Shown here piece after piece: positions 34,533 to 43,245 of a DNA stretch of 64,000 nt. The translations under genes and the position numbers were made by a program. The stretch comes from Martinezella tropici. Lineage in GTDB: Bacteria; Pseudomonadota; Alphaproteobacteria; Rhizobiales; Rhizobiaceae. Positions within the stretch are counted from its first letter, which is position 1, and every line of letters begins with the position of its first letter. The stretch spans positions 186,001 to 250,000 of the forward strand of contig JUHI01000009.1 in the NCBI GenBank assembly GCA_000799755.1, read 5' to 3'. The notes beneath the pieces were generated by a model, which saw only the letters and a list, made by a program, of their open reading frames with translations, had not been told where the DNA came from and did no database searches.

Positions 34533-35054
34533 TCAGGGCGCGCGTCTTGCAAGATAGGCCGAAACGGCGATCAGGCAAAGCAGGCCGAGCGGCAAAAACA
34601 GGGTGAGGCCGAGGATGGCGAACTGGTAGACGGCGCTCGCGCCGGTGAAGAGAAACTGGAAGATCCAGATGAGCGAGCCGAACGGCGCATGCCAGCGTGA
34701 ATAGAACCAGCGATAGTCCATGGCGAACAGGAAGGCCGTTATGGCGGCAGTGCCGATGGAGAGCGCCAGAAAGAAGGCGGCGAAACGCGCGCTGGTCGGT
34801 CGGTGGCGGGCAAAGCGCCTGGCAAGGGGCACAAGGATGGGCCAGGAAAGGGCTCCGCCGAAGAAGTAGACGAGCGTGAGGGCGGTAATGTGGCTGCTCA
34901 GCAGGCCGTTGCGCAGATAGAGGGCTGCAAGCGCCGACGCGGCCATCGCGACTCCCCAGCCGATTGCACCGGCGGCGGCTTTAAGGCAATGCGATGCGAC
35001 GGTTCGTATCCGGCTCGTCGCATCCAGATTACTGGTCGGATTAGTTTGATCCAA
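34533..35054 (-). CDS. Small integral membrane protein, unknown
   Basis: The 173-residue product has four hydrophobic helices (GWGVAMAASALAALYLRNG, LTLVYFFGGALSWPILVPLA, FFLALSIGTAAITAFLF and FAILGLTLFLPLGLLCL). No family recognised. I place the start at TTG 35054, which overlaps the rpe end by 14 nt and has GAGG 5 nt upstream. The frame is open further upstream within rpe but that part has no membrane character. Translational coupling to rpe is likely. Confidence 0.65.
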   Translation of the reverse strand: MDQTNPTSNLDATSRIRTVASHCLKAAAGAIGWGVAMAASALAALYLRNGLLSSHITALTLVYFFGGALSWPILVPLARRFARHRPTSARFAAFFLALSIGTAAITAFLFAMDYRWFYSRWHAPFGSLIWIFQFLFTGASAVYQFAILGLTLFLPLGLLCLIAVSAYLARRAP

Positions 35055-35727
35055 CGCGGCCTCGTTCGGCGGCGGCCCTGAGATCGCCGATGGTCTGGCG
35101 ATAGGCTTCGACCGATTCGCCCTTGAAGATGGCGGAGCCCGCAACAAGGACGTTGGCGCCGGAAGCGGTGATGATAGGGGCGGTATCGATGGATACACCG
35201 CCGTCGACCTCAAGCTCGATCGGCCTGTCACCGATCATGGACTTGGCGTTGCGGATCTTGTCAGCCATGGCCGGAATGAACTTCTGGCCGCCGAAACCCG
35301 GATTGACGGACATGATCAGGATCAGGTCGATATCGTCGAGCACGTTTTCCAGGATGGAAAGCGGCGTTGCCGGATTGAGGGTGACGCCGACCTTCTTGCC
35401 GAGATGACGGATCGTCTGCAGCGAGCGATGCAGATGCACGCCGGCTTCGGCATGGACCGTGATGCGGTCGCAGCCGGCCTTGGCGAAGGCTTCCAGATAG
35501 GGATCGGCCGGGGAGATCATCAGATGGCAGTCGAACGTCGCAGTCGTATAGGGCCGCAGCGCCTTGATGACATCGGCGCCGAAGGAGATGTTCGGCACGA
35601 AATGGCCGTCCATGACGTCAAGGTGAATCCAGTCGGCTCCGGCTTCGGTCACATCCTTGACTTCCTGCCCAAGTTTGGCGAAGTCGGCGGCGAGAATGGA
35701 AGGGGCAATTCGGATCGGCAAGGTCAT
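35041..35727 (-). CDS. rpe: Ribulose-phosphate 3-epimerase
   Basis: The 228-residue TIM-barrel enzyme interconverts ribulose-5-phosphate and xylulose-5-phosphate. Metal and catalytic residues are visible in HLDVMDGHFVPN and MSVNPGFGGQKFIP. The phosphate-binding ends are LEVDGGVS and ANVLVAGSAIF. The ATG at 35727 has GGAGCTCAG upstream. Purine synthesis nearby needs ribose-5-phosphate, but a functional link is only circumstantial. Confidence 0.95.
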   Translation of the reverse strand: MTLPIRIAPSILAADFAKLGQEVKDVTEAGADWIHLDVMDGHFVPNISFGADVIKALRPYTTATFDCHLMISPADPYLEAFAKAGCDRITVHAEAGVHLHRSLQTIRHLGKKVGVTLNPATPLSILENVLDDIDLILIMSVNPGFGGQKFIPAMADKIRNAKSMIGDRPIELEVDGGVSIDTAPIITASGANVLVAGSAIFKGESVEAYRQTIGDLRAAAERGRVGSN

Positions 35728-35807
35728 GGCTAACTGAGCTCCAACTTATTTTTCGCGTCTGGATTAGCACCGCTGTCGCGGGCAAACAACCGCCCGAGCG
35801 GACCGCC

Positions 35808-36890
35808 TCAATTCGACGACGTCGCTACCGGTACGAAGCCATTGCCGCGCCATTCCAGCAGCCGATAGGGGTTCTCGGTCAATTCGTGGTTCTGTCCGAA
35901 TGAGATCGGGCCGATTGCGGTCTGGAATGTCGTGCCGATGAGCTTGTCGGCAACGGGCCTGTTATCCGCCTTGGCGCTTTCCGCCGCCTGGCTGGCGATC
36001 TGAGCGGCGGCTGCGGCCGGCAGGATATATCCGTCCGGTTCGACGCCGCCGGCGCGCATGGCCTGAACGGTCTGCTGTGCCGCCGGCAGGCTTGCATAGT
36101 CGGGCAGCGCGATCGCCTGCACGCCGTCCAGCAACGGAACGGGCGTATCGGCAGCGCGCATGGCATCGCCGCCCATCAGCACCAGCGGGATGTTCTCGCT
36201 CTTGGCGTCGCGGGCGATCACGGCGACATCGCTGCGGTCGCCGCCGACGAAGACGCGGGTTGCTCCCGCTTTCTTCAGGCGGCGCACGAGCGCGATCTGT
36301 TGATCCTGCCCGGGGCGGTAGGTGTCGGTGAAGACCGGCTTCAGGCCCTTTTCCTCGAGCGCGCTTCGAATCGCGCCAACCAGTTCGCGGCCGTGGATGG
36401 TGCCGTCGTCGATCAGCGCCATCGGCTCTGACGCCCAGTTTTTCAGGATGGTGGCGATCGCCATGGAGGCCTCGGCGGCGTCGACCGGCGCCAGCCGAAA
36501 CAGCGGCCAGCCATTCTTCAGAGCGTCTTCCATGAGGATGCGCGAGCGCACCGAAACCGTGATGACAGGGATGCCTGCATCCTTGAGGCGCGGCAGCGCG
36601 CCTTCCAGGGTCTCGGTGCAGAGAAAGCCGATTGCGACCTGTGCCTTGGCGGCAACCAGGGCTTCGGCGGCGGCCCGCCCGCCATCCTCCGTGCAGGGTT
36701 CGTTGACGACGGTCGCCGTATCCTTCTGTGCCTGGATCGCGAAGTTCGCTCCGGTGGTGATTTCGGCGCCGAGCGTCGCGAAATTACCGTCCTGCGGCGC
36801 CACGACGCCGATGTTAATTCCTGCGGCATGGCTGCTGCCCGCCGCCGAAAGCAGCGCAAACAGGAGCGGAAGGCGACGCAGAACGTTCAT
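35808..36890 (-). CDS. Periplasmic substrate-binding protein (type 1, amino-acid-like)
   Basis: The 360-residue protein has a signal peptide (cut near residues 21-23, SSHAAGIN) and the fold of branched-chain amino-acid binding proteins (GINIGVVAPQDGNFATLGAE; ALIDDGTIHGREL). These feed ABC importers in Rhizobium, but no permease or ATPase gene lies near it, so its partner is elsewhere or absent. It is divergent from the molybdenum-maturation operon, which begins 168 nt to the right; similar rhizobial clusters may use it for substrate sensing, but that is a guess. Confidence 0.82.
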   Translation of the reverse strand: MNVLRRLPLLFALLSAAGSSHAAGINIGVVAPQDGNFATLGAEITTGANFAIQAQKDTATVVNEPCTEDGGRAAAEALVAAKAQVAIGFLCTETLEGALPRLKDAGIPVITVSVRSRILMEDALKNGWPLFRLAPVDAAEASMAIATILKNWASEPMALIDDGTIHGRELVGAIRSALEEKGLKPVFTDTYRPGQDQQIALVRRLKKAGATRVFVGGDRSDVAVIARDAKSENIPLVLMGGDAMRAADTPVPLLDGVQAIALPDYASLPAAQQTVQAMRAGGVEPDGYILPAAAAAQIASQAAESAKADNRPVADKLIGTTFQTAIGPISFGQNHELTENPYRLLEWRGNGFVPVATSSN

Positions 36891-37058
36891 CGATGGAGTA
36901 TCCCGGACAATTTTTCTGCCCTATTTATCCGTCTCCAGGGCATCGTCAAAGAAAAAGCAGCAAAATCGCTCTGTTTTCAATAATGCTATTGTAGAAAAGC
37001 TAACACCTGACCGTCATATAGAATGACAGGCAAGCACGACTCAACAAAGGAGATGGTG

Positions 37059-37553
37059 GTGCTAGACAGGCAACGTATGGACCCGGCGCTTTATCGCGAT
37101 GCCATGAGCCGCTATGCTGGCCATGTGCAGCTGGTGACGACGGCGCTCGGTGCGGAGCGGCGCGGCGTGACGATCACGGCCGCATGCTCGGTGTCGGATA
37201 GCCCCGCGACGGTTCTGATCTGCCTGAACAACAGCAACGCCAAGAACGAGATCTTTTTCAAAAGCGGCATTTTCGCCCTGAATACGCTCGGTGCGGATCA
37301 CCAGTCGCTGGCCGACGCCTTTTCCGGTAAGACGCAGCTGACTGTCGACGAACGCTTCGCTGCCGGCAAGTTCGAGACTCTGGTGACAGGCGCGCCTGTT
37401 TTGAGCGATGCGCTTGCCGCCTTCGACTGCCGCGTGCTGGAAATCAAGCAGGCGTCCACGCACAACATCATCTTCGGCGAGGTGATGGCCATACGTTACA
37501 GCGAGCCGAAGCCGGCATTGCTCTATATGAACCGGGGTTATCACGCGCTATAA
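37059..37553 (+). CDS. Flavin reductase (HpaC/RutF-type)
   Basis: The 164-residue FMN-binding split-barrel protein has the family blocks RYAGHVQLVTTALGAERRGV, ATVLICLNNSNAKNEIFF and the final MNRGYHAL. It reduces flavin with NADH/NADPH for a partner oxygenase. The start is taken as GTG 37059, 6 nt after AAAGGAG; ATG 37053 is too close, and ATG 37023 has no site. It is the first gene of the 37-42.8 kb operon and lies 19 nt before the MoxR gene. Confidence 0.85.
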   Translation: MLDRQRMDPALYRDAMSRYAGHVQLVTTALGAERRGVTITAACSVSDSPATVLICLNNSNAKNEIFFKSGIFALNTLGADHQSLADAFSGKTQLTVDERFAAGKFETLVTGAPVLSDALAAFDCRVLEIKQASTHNIIFGEVMAIRYSEPKPALLYMNRGYHAL

Positions 37554-37572
37554 CCCCTGCAAGGGAGTTATC

Positions 37573-38502
37573 ATGGCGGATCAGACATTACCTTCGTTGC
37601 CGGGTTCGATCGATGAGACGATGGCGCTGCTCGGCGCTCATGACTACCTGGCCGGCCGGGCTCTCGGCACAGTCCTGTTTCTCGCATTGAAGATGAAGCG
37701 GCCGCTCTTTCTCGAAGGCGAGGCCGGCGTCGGCAAGACAGAGATCGCCAAGGTCCTGTCGAAGGCGCTCGACCGGCCGCTGATCCGCCTGCAATGCTAT
37801 GAAGGGCTGGATGTTTCCTCGGCCGTCTATGAATGGAACTATCCGGCGCAGATGCTGGAAATCCGTCTCGCTGAGGCATCGGGCCTTACCGACCGGGATC
37901 GCATCGAGGCCGATATCTTTTCCGAGCGCTATCTGATCCGCCGGCCGGTGCTGCAGGCGCTATCTGCTGTCGGCGGGCGCGCGCCTGTGTTCCTGATCGA
38001 CGAGCTGGACCGCACCGATGAGGCTTTCGAGGCATTCCTTCTGGAAGTATTGTCCGATTTTCAGGTGACGGTGCCGGAACTAGGCACCATCCGAGCGGCG
38101 GAACCACCCATCGTCATCATCACCACCAACCGCACGCGCGAGGTGCATGACGCCCTGAAGCGACGTTGCCTCTATCACTGGGTCGATTATCCGCAGGCCG
38201 AGCAGGAGCTGGAAATCATCCGCCGCAAGGTGCCAGGCTGCAACCAAGCACTGTCGCGCCAGATCGTTGCCTATGTGCAGAAGCTGCGGACGCTCGATCT
38301 CTTCAAGAATCCGGGCGTTGCCGAGACGATCGACTGGGCGACCGCCTTGACCGAACTCGACCAGCTGGCGCTCGATCCTGACACAATTTCAGACACTTTG
38401 GGCACATTGTTGAAATACCAGGATGATATCGCTCGCATCCAGGGCGCCGAGGGCAGGCGCGTTCTTGATGACGTGAAATCGGAGCTGCTCGCAGCAGGTT
38501 AA
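37573..38502 (+). CDS. MoxR-family AAA+ ATPase (CoxD-like)
   Basis: The 309-residue ATPase has Walker A GEAGVGKTEIAKVLSKAL (about 49-66), Walker B VFLIDELDRTDEAFEAFLLE, and sensor 1 IITTNRTREVHDALKRRC. MoxR proteins work with VWA-domain partners as maturation chaperones. In carbon-monoxide dehydrogenase clusters this protein is called CoxD and acts with CoxE to insert the molybdenum-copper site. Here it is next to a CoxE-like gene and XdhC, so it should mature a molybdenum hydroxylase. Confidence 0.9.
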   Translation: MADQTLPSLPGSIDETMALLGAHDYLAGRALGTVLFLALKMKRPLFLEGEAGVGKTEIAKVLSKALDRPLIRLQCYEGLDVSSAVYEWNYPAQMLEIRLAEASGLTDRDRIEADIFSERYLIRRPVLQALSAVGGRAPVFLIDELDRTDEAFEAFLLEVLSDFQVTVPELGTIRAAEPPIVIITTNRTREVHDALKRRCLYHWVDYPQAEQELEIIRRKVPGCNQALSRQIVAYVQKLRTLDLFKNPGVAETIDWATALTELDQLALDPDTISDTLGTLLKYQDDIARIQGAEGRRVLDDVKSELLAAG

Positions 38503-38505
38503 GCC

Positions 38506-39753
38506 ATGGAACCGGGTGGGCATGATGGGATCGTCGTTGCACCGTCACCAGCCAGTGACGGGCGCCTTGCCGATAATATCGTGCTGTTCGGTCGGGCCCT
38601 GCGCAAGGCTGGTCTGAAGATCGGCCCGGGCGCTATCGCCGATGCCATCGAAGCGGTCAGGGCCATCGGCATCGGTTCACGCGAAGAATTTCACGCCGCC
38701 CTCTGTTCCGTCTTTGTCAAGCGGCATGAGGATCTCGCGGTTTTCGACGAGGCATTCCGGCTGTTCTGGCGCTCTCGCGATCTGGTCGCCAAAATGATCG
38801 CGATGATGTCGCCGGTTGCGCCCGATCATCGCGAGAAGGAAAAGCCGAAGCCGGGTGAGAGCCGGGCAAGCGATGCGCTGCTGAATGACCGCAGCGACCG
38901 ACGTCCGCAACGCGAGACGCCCGACCTTGAAATCGATGCACGATTTACGAGTTCCGGCAGCGAGGTTCTGCGCCACTTGGATTTCGCGCAGATGTCGGCG
39001 GCGGAAGTTACGCTCGCCAAAAGGGAGCTCGAAAAGCTGCGACTGCCGCTGGATCGCGTGCGCACGCGCCGCTTCGCGCCGTCGCGCACGTCGGCCAAAA
39101 TCGATCCGCGCGCGACGATGCGCTCGGCCCTGCGCACTGGCGGAGCGCTGATCCTGCCGCGTTTTCGACGGCCGAAGGAGATACAGCCGCCGCTGGTTGT
39201 GCTCGCCGATATCTCCGGCTCGATGAGCCAATATACGCGTATCTTCCTGCATTTCCTGCATGTGCTGACCGAGCGACGGCGGCGCGTGCATACGTTTCTG
39301 TTCGGGACGCGGCTGACCAATGTCACCAGGGCGATGCGCCACAAGGACCCGGATCAGGCGCTGGACGAGTGCGCGGCGGCGGTGCGCGACTGGTCCGGAG
39401 GGACCAGGATCGGCGAAACGTTGAAGGAGTTCAACCTGATCTGGGCGCGACGGGTGCTGGGACAGGGCGCGATCGTACTGTTGATTACCGATGGGCTGGA
39501 GCGCGAAGGCGTGGAATTGCTCGGGCAAGAGATGGATCGGCTGCATCGCTCCTGCCGGCGGCTCATATGGCTCAATCCGCTACTACGCTTCGAGGGTTTC
39601 GAAGCGCGTGCCCGCGGTGTAAAAGCAATGCTCCCGCATGTTGACGAATTCCGTCCCGTTCACAATCTATTATCTCTAGCCGATCTCGTATCGGCTCTCA
39701 CCGCCGGCCGCGCGGGCGCTTATGATCCGCGCCGGTTTCTCGGCAAGCAATGA
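38506..39753 (+). CDS. VWA-domain protein, CoxE-like
   Basis: The 415-residue protein has an N-terminal helical region (about 1-200) and a C-terminal von Willebrand A domain beginning near residue 228, with the metal-binding MIDAS motif DISGSMSQYTR. It also holds the second metal element in TDGLEREGVELLGQE. CoxE proteins pair with CoxD in a MoxR-VWA chaperone system for molybdenum enzymes. It starts 3 nt after the MoxR stop and is followed 7 nt later by the XdhC-like gene, so the four genes are tightly coupled. Confidence 0.88.
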   Translation: MEPGGHDGIVVAPSPASDGRLADNIVLFGRALRKAGLKIGPGAIADAIEAVRAIGIGSREEFHAALCSVFVKRHEDLAVFDEAFRLFWRSRDLVAKMIAMMSPVAPDHREKEKPKPGESRASDALLNDRSDRRPQRETPDLEIDARFTSSGSEVLRHLDFAQMSAAEVTLAKRELEKLRLPLDRVRTRRFAPSRTSAKIDPRATMRSALRTGGALILPRFRRPKEIQPPLVVLADISGSMSQYTRIFLHFLHVLTERRRRVHTFLFGTRLTNVTRAMRHKDPDQALDECAAAVRDWSGGTRIGETLKEFNLIWARRVLGQGAIVLLITDGLEREGVELLGQEMDRLHRSCRRLIWLNPLLRFEGFEARARGVKAMLPHVDEFRPVHNLLSLADLVSALTAGRAGAYDPRRFLGKQ

Positions 39754-39760
39754 GGCTCCG

Positions 39761-40090
39761 ATGTCAGATATATCCGAAAGTCTGGACCCGCTTGTTATCG
39801 CGGAGGAATGGGTGTCGGCAGGCCGCAATGTGGCCATGGCGACCGTCGTCGACACTTGGGGTTCGGCACCACGCCCGTCGGGCAGCCATCTGGTGATCGA
39901 CGGTGAAGGCAATTTCCATGGTTCGGTTTCCGGCGGCTGCGTCGAAGGCGCTGTCATCACCGAGGCGCTTGACGTAATAGAAACGGGCAAGTCGCGCATG
40001 CTCGAATTCGGCGTTGCCGATGAGACCGCGTGGCGCGTTGGGCTCTCATGCGGCGGCCGCATCCGCGTCTATGTCGAAAGGCTTGCCTGA
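39761..40090 (+). CDS. XdhC-family maturation factor, N-terminal half
   Basis: The 109-residue protein matches the XdhC/CoxI domain: AGRNVAMATVVDTWGSAPRP, then GSVSGGCVEGAVITEALDV and the Cys in GLSCGGRIRVYVE. XdhC proteins bind the molybdenum cofactor and, with a sulfurase, insert it into xanthine-dehydrogenase-like enzymes. The second, Rossmann-type half is encoded by the next gene, overlapping by 1 nt (TGATG), rather than as one protein. Whether it acts as a complex is not shown. Confidence 0.85.
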   Translation: MSDISESLDPLVIAEEWVSAGRNVAMATVVDTWGSAPRPSGSHLVIDGEGNFHGSVSGGCVEGAVITEALDVIETGKSRMLEFGVADETAWRVGLSCGGRIRVYVERLA

Positions 40091-40797
40091 TGGACCGTCA
40101 GATATTGGCGCGGCTGAACGACATGCGGCGCAAGAGACGGGCAGCGATCCTCGTCACCGACCTCTCCGGCGGCCCGGACAGGCTGATCGTCGAAGGCGAT
40201 GCCCTGGAAGGTGCTCTGGCCGAGGCTGCGGCATCCGCATTTCGCTCCGGCAAGTCCGCGGCGCTTGAAATCGAGGGGCAGAGCCTGTTCTTCAACGTGC
40301 ATCTGCCGCCGCCGCGCATCGTCGTCATCGGCGCCGTGCATATCAGCCAGGTTCTCGCACGCATGGCCGCATTAGCAGGCTTCGACGTGACGATCATTGA
40401 TCCGCGCACCGCCTTTGCAACGCCGGAGCGTTTTGAGGGCATCGATTTGATTGCCGACTGGCCCGTGGATGCGCTAAGGGAGCGGCCGCTCGACAGCTAT
40501 ATGGCGCTGGTCGCCGTAACCCATGATCCCAAGATAGACGACGAGCCGATCGTGCAGGCGCTGAAGACGGGCTGTTTCTACGTAGGCGCGCTCGGCAGCC
40601 GCAAGACCCATGCGGGTCGTCTGGAGCGTTTGAAGCGCGAGGGTCTCTCCGAGGCCGATCTTGGCCGCATTCACGCGCCAATCGGGCTGCCGATTGGTGC
40701 CGCAAGCCCGGCGGAAATCGCGGTTGCCATCTTGGCTGAAATCATCGGCTCGCTGCGAGGGCGTGACGTGTCGTCACCCAAGGGCGCGCAGCCATGA
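40090..40797 (+). CDS. XdhC-family Rossmann-domain protein, C-terminal half
   Basis: The 235-residue protein has a central Rossmann fold (RIVVIGAVHISQVLARMAAL, then IDPRTAFATPERF), a YVGALGSRKTHAGRLERL element, and the closing GLPIGAASPAEIAVAILAEI, all typical of the XdhC C-terminal domain. In the classic XdhC, both domains are on one chain. Here it begins on the stop of the preceding gene and ends 4 nt inside the next, so the three are translated in succession. Confidence 0.87.
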   Translation: MDRQILARLNDMRRKRRAAILVTDLSGGPDRLIVEGDALEGALAEAAASAFRSGKSAALEIEGQSLFFNVHLPPPRIVVIGAVHISQVLARMAALAGFDVTIIDPRTAFATPERFEGIDLIADWPVDALRERPLDSYMALVAVTHDPKIDDEPIVQALKTGCFYVGALGSRKTHAGRLERLKREGLSEADLGRIHAPIGLPIGAASPAEIAVAILAEIIGSLRGRDVSSPKGAQP

Positions 40798-42428
40798 TCT
40801 TCGGAGAATTTCTGACGATGGAGGCGGAGGGCGCGGTTCTCGCGCATTCGCTTCGGCTGTCCGATGGCGGCTTTTCCAAGGGGCACAGGCTTGGCCGCGC
40901 CGATCTCGAGCGTCTGGCGGTGGCGGGGATCGAGCGTGTCATCGCCGCGCGCATCGAGCCGGGTGATCTCATGGAAGACGAGGCGGCCGACCGCTTGGCG
41001 CGCGCGATAATACCCGACCATCTCACCTTCTCGGAGGCAGCGACGGGACGGGTGAACGTCTATAGCGCCGTCGATGGTCTGTTTGTTGCGGATCGTGTGG
41101 CGGTGGACCGGATCAACAATCTCGATCCGGCGATCACCCTTGCCTGTCTCGCGGACCATGTGCCGGTGCGATCGGGCGATATGGTTGCGACCTTCAAGAT
41201 CATTCCGCTTGCCGTTTCCGGGGCGAAGGTGGCTGAAGGCGTTGAAATCCTGCGGCAAATGCCGGTTTTCGAGGTCAAGCCGTTCTTGCCGCATGCCGTT
41301 TCGCTCGTGGCCACGGAGTTGCCGTCGCTAAAGGCTTCGGTCATGGAGAAGACGGCACGCATACTGTCGCAGCGGCTGCGGCCTTCGGGCAGCCTGCTGC
41401 AGCGGGAAGAGCGCGTCGCCCATAGGGTGGCCGAGGTTGCCGATGCGATCCGTCGCGGCCTCGCCGCGCCGGACCAGTTGCCGAAGCTGATGATCGTTTT
41501 CGGCGCTTCGGCCGTCATCGATGCCGGCGACGTCATTCCCGAAGCGATCAGGCTTGCCGGCGGCGACGTCATTCAGGTCGGCATGCCGGTCGACCCCGGC
41601 AATCTTCTGGTGCTTGGAAGGGTGGGTGACGTCCATGTCGTCGGAGCGCCCGGATGCGCGCGCAGCCCGAAAGAGAACGGGTTTGATTGGGTGCTCGATC
41701 GTATATTAGCCGGCGAACAACCGTCGCCGCGGGATATTGCCGGCATGGGGGTTGGAGGGTTGCTCATGGAAATACAGTCACGCCCACGGCCGCGCGATCT
41801 CGCCAGCAGGTCGCCGTCGGAGATATCGGTCGCCATTGTCATGCTGGCTGCCGGAAAGGCGAGCCGTATGGGCGAGGGCGGCTCACACAAGCTTCTGGCC
41901 GAGTTCGACGGCGTGCCGCTGGTTCGACGTTCGGCGTTGACGGCCATTGCCGGCGGAGTATCCGACATCGTCGCGGTGACCGGGCATCGCCGGGCTGAGA
42001 TCGAAGAGGCATTGAATGGGCTTGCCGTCGAGCGGGTCTTTAATCCGGATTATGTCTCCGGCATGGCCAGTTCGCTCGTTGCGGGCGTCGGTACGCCGGC
42101 TGCGCAAAGGGCCGACGGCGTTCTTGTCATGCTGGCAGATATGCCCGGCGTTACCGGCGACGATCTGAAGGTTCTAATGACCGCTTTTCGCAAGGCGAAC
42201 GGTCTGGCGATCGTGCGGGCCGTATCAGGCGGCAAGCGCGGCAATCCCGTCATTTTGCCGAGATCGGTTCTGAATGCCGTCATGCGGCTAGAGGGTGATG
42301 TGGGGGCCCGGCATATTATCGAGACATCGGGCTTGCCGGTCGTTGACGTCGAGATCGGCGAGGCGGCTCATCTCGATGTCGATACGCCGGAGGCCGTTAT
42401 CGCGGCCGGCGGCGTTCTGAAGGGATAG
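40794..42428 (+). CDS. Molybdopterin-binding / MobA-like nucleotidyltransferase fusion
   Basis: The 544-residue protein combines two activities. Residues about 1-340 form a molybdopterin-binding (MoeA/MogA-related) region, with MIVFGASAVIDAGDVIPEAI and the SKENGFDWVLDRIL stretch. Residues about 345-540 form a MobA/MocA nucleotidyltransferase that begins VAIVMLAAGKASRMGEGG, with KLLAEFDGVPLVRR and VMLADMPGVTGDDL. It probably inserts molybdenum and attaches a cytosine or guanine nucleotide to give MCD/MGD for the client enzyme. It overlaps the upstream gene (ATGA). The fused layout is known in rhizobia; the client is not in the window. Confidence 0.87.
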   Translation: MIFGEFLTMEAEGAVLAHSLRLSDGGFSKGHRLGRADLERLAVAGIERVIAARIEPGDLMEDEAADRLARAIIPDHLTFSEAATGRVNVYSAVDGLFVADRVAVDRINNLDPAITLACLADHVPVRSGDMVATFKIIPLAVSGAKVAEGVEILRQMPVFEVKPFLPHAVSLVATELPSLKASVMEKTARILSQRLRPSGSLLQREERVAHRVAEVADAIRRGLAAPDQLPKLMIVFGASAVIDAGDVIPEAIRLAGGDVIQVGMPVDPGNLLVLGRVGDVHVVGAPGCARSPKENGFDWVLDRILAGEQPSPRDIAGMGVGGLLMEIQSRPRPRDLASRSPSEISVAIVMLAAGKASRMGEGGSHKLLAEFDGVPLVRRSALTAIAGGVSDIVAVTGHRRAEIEEALNGLAVERVFNPDYVSGMASSLVAGVGTPAAQRADGVLVMLADMPGVTGDDLKVLMTAFRKANGLAIVRAVSGGKRGNPVILPRSVLNAVMRLEGDVGARHIIETSGLPVVDVEIGEAAHLDVDTPEAVIAAGGVLKG

Positions 42429-42431
42429 GGA

Positions 42432-42752
42432 ATGGACAATATCGATATCGAGGAAATGTTTCAGTCACTCGGGCCTGTCGCCATCAAGCGGATGTTCGGC
42501 GGCAAAGGCATCTACCACATGGGGCGCATCCTGGCGCTCGAAGTGGATGACGAGATACTTCTGAAGGCGGACGATGCCAGTGCCTCCCAATTCGAAGCCG
42601 CGGGCGCGCGCCGCTGGGCCTATGAGGGCAAGAAGGGTAAGGCCGTCAACATGCCGTATTGGTCGATACCCGAGGATGCATTCGACGACCCGGATGAAAT
42701 GGCGCGTTGGGTGCGGCTTGCCTATGAAGCAGCGCTTCGCTCGGACAAGTAG
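42432..42752 (+). CDS. TfoX N-terminal domain protein
   Basis: The 106-residue protein has the TfoX-N/Sxy-N fold (VAIKRMFGGKGIYHMGRILAL, then FEAAGARRWAYEGKKGKAVNMPYW), found alone rather than with the TfoX-C domain used in competence. It starts 3 nt after the preceding stop and belongs to the molybdenum operon by spacing. Its role there is unknown; in other bacteria this domain is small and of unclear biochemistry. Confidence 0.82.
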   Translation: MDNIDIEEMFQSLGPVAIKRMFGGKGIYHMGRILALEVDDEILLKADDASASQFEAAGARRWAYEGKKGKAVNMPYWSIPEDAFDDPDEMARWVRLAYEAALRSDK

Positions 42753-42755
42753 GCG

Positions 42756-43178
42756 TCAGCGAAAATCTTCTTCGCGCAGATGGGCGATGGTTGCCGTGGC
42801 GAAATCGGAAAGCTGGGCCGGCAATTCGTTTCGGCCGAACCAGCCGAAATCGGAAAGCTTGTCGGGTTCCATTAGCCTTGGTTCGCCGGAAAAGTCCCTG
42901 CAGACATAGATCAGCGAAATCCAGTGCTGCCGGTCGGCCTTGACGATGACTTCCGTGGTGCAGAGATAATCGATTTTGCCGATAGAGAGGCCGCTTTCTT
43001 CCTCGGCCTCACGGATCGCGGCCTTGGCGGCGGGCTCCATATGATCGACCTTGCCGCCGACGATGCTCCAGCAGCCAGCCTCGGGCGCCTTGAGGCGCCG
43101 ATAGAGCAGAAGCTTGCCGTCCCGCAAGATTGCGAGACCGGTTCCTAGTCCTGGGAAATCGATGCCTGGCTTGCCCAA
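42756..43178 (-). CDS. NUDIX hydrolase
   Basis: The 140-residue pyrophosphohydrolase has a complete Nudix box GKVDHMEPAAKAAIREAEEE (about 42-61) continuing SGL, with the G-x5-E-x7-RE-x2-EE-x-G pattern and metal-binding glutamates. The start is TTG 43178, as no ATG lies nearby; the family start region GIDFPGLGTGLAILRDGKLL supports it. It is convergent with the TfoX-N gene (3 nt apart). The substrate (for example 8-oxo-dGTP or a nucleotide sugar) is not fixed by sequence. Confidence 0.86.
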   Translation of the reverse strand: MGKPGIDFPGLGTGLAILRDGKLLLYRRLKAPEAGCWSIVGGKVDHMEPAAKAAIREAEEESGLSIGKIDYLCTTEVIVKADRQHWISLIYVCRDFSGEPRLMEPDKLSDFGWFGRNELPAQLSDFATATIAHLREEDFR

Positions 43179-43245
43179 TATTTAGATCCCGAGGTTGGAC
43201 GCGACATCCGGCAAGCCGGTCAGTCGCGCATCTGAACGGGATATA

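Noticed and set aside
35055..35231. A 59-residue extension of the small membrane protein gene at 34533
   Set aside because: This part is an out-of-frame overlap with rpe and is Pro/Ser-rich with no homology or start site.
39761..40797. Frameshift in a single xdhC gene
   Set aside because: The TGATG overlap, the complete domain ends and the ATGA overlap with the next gene fit two genuine coupled genes; separate halves also occur in related clusters.
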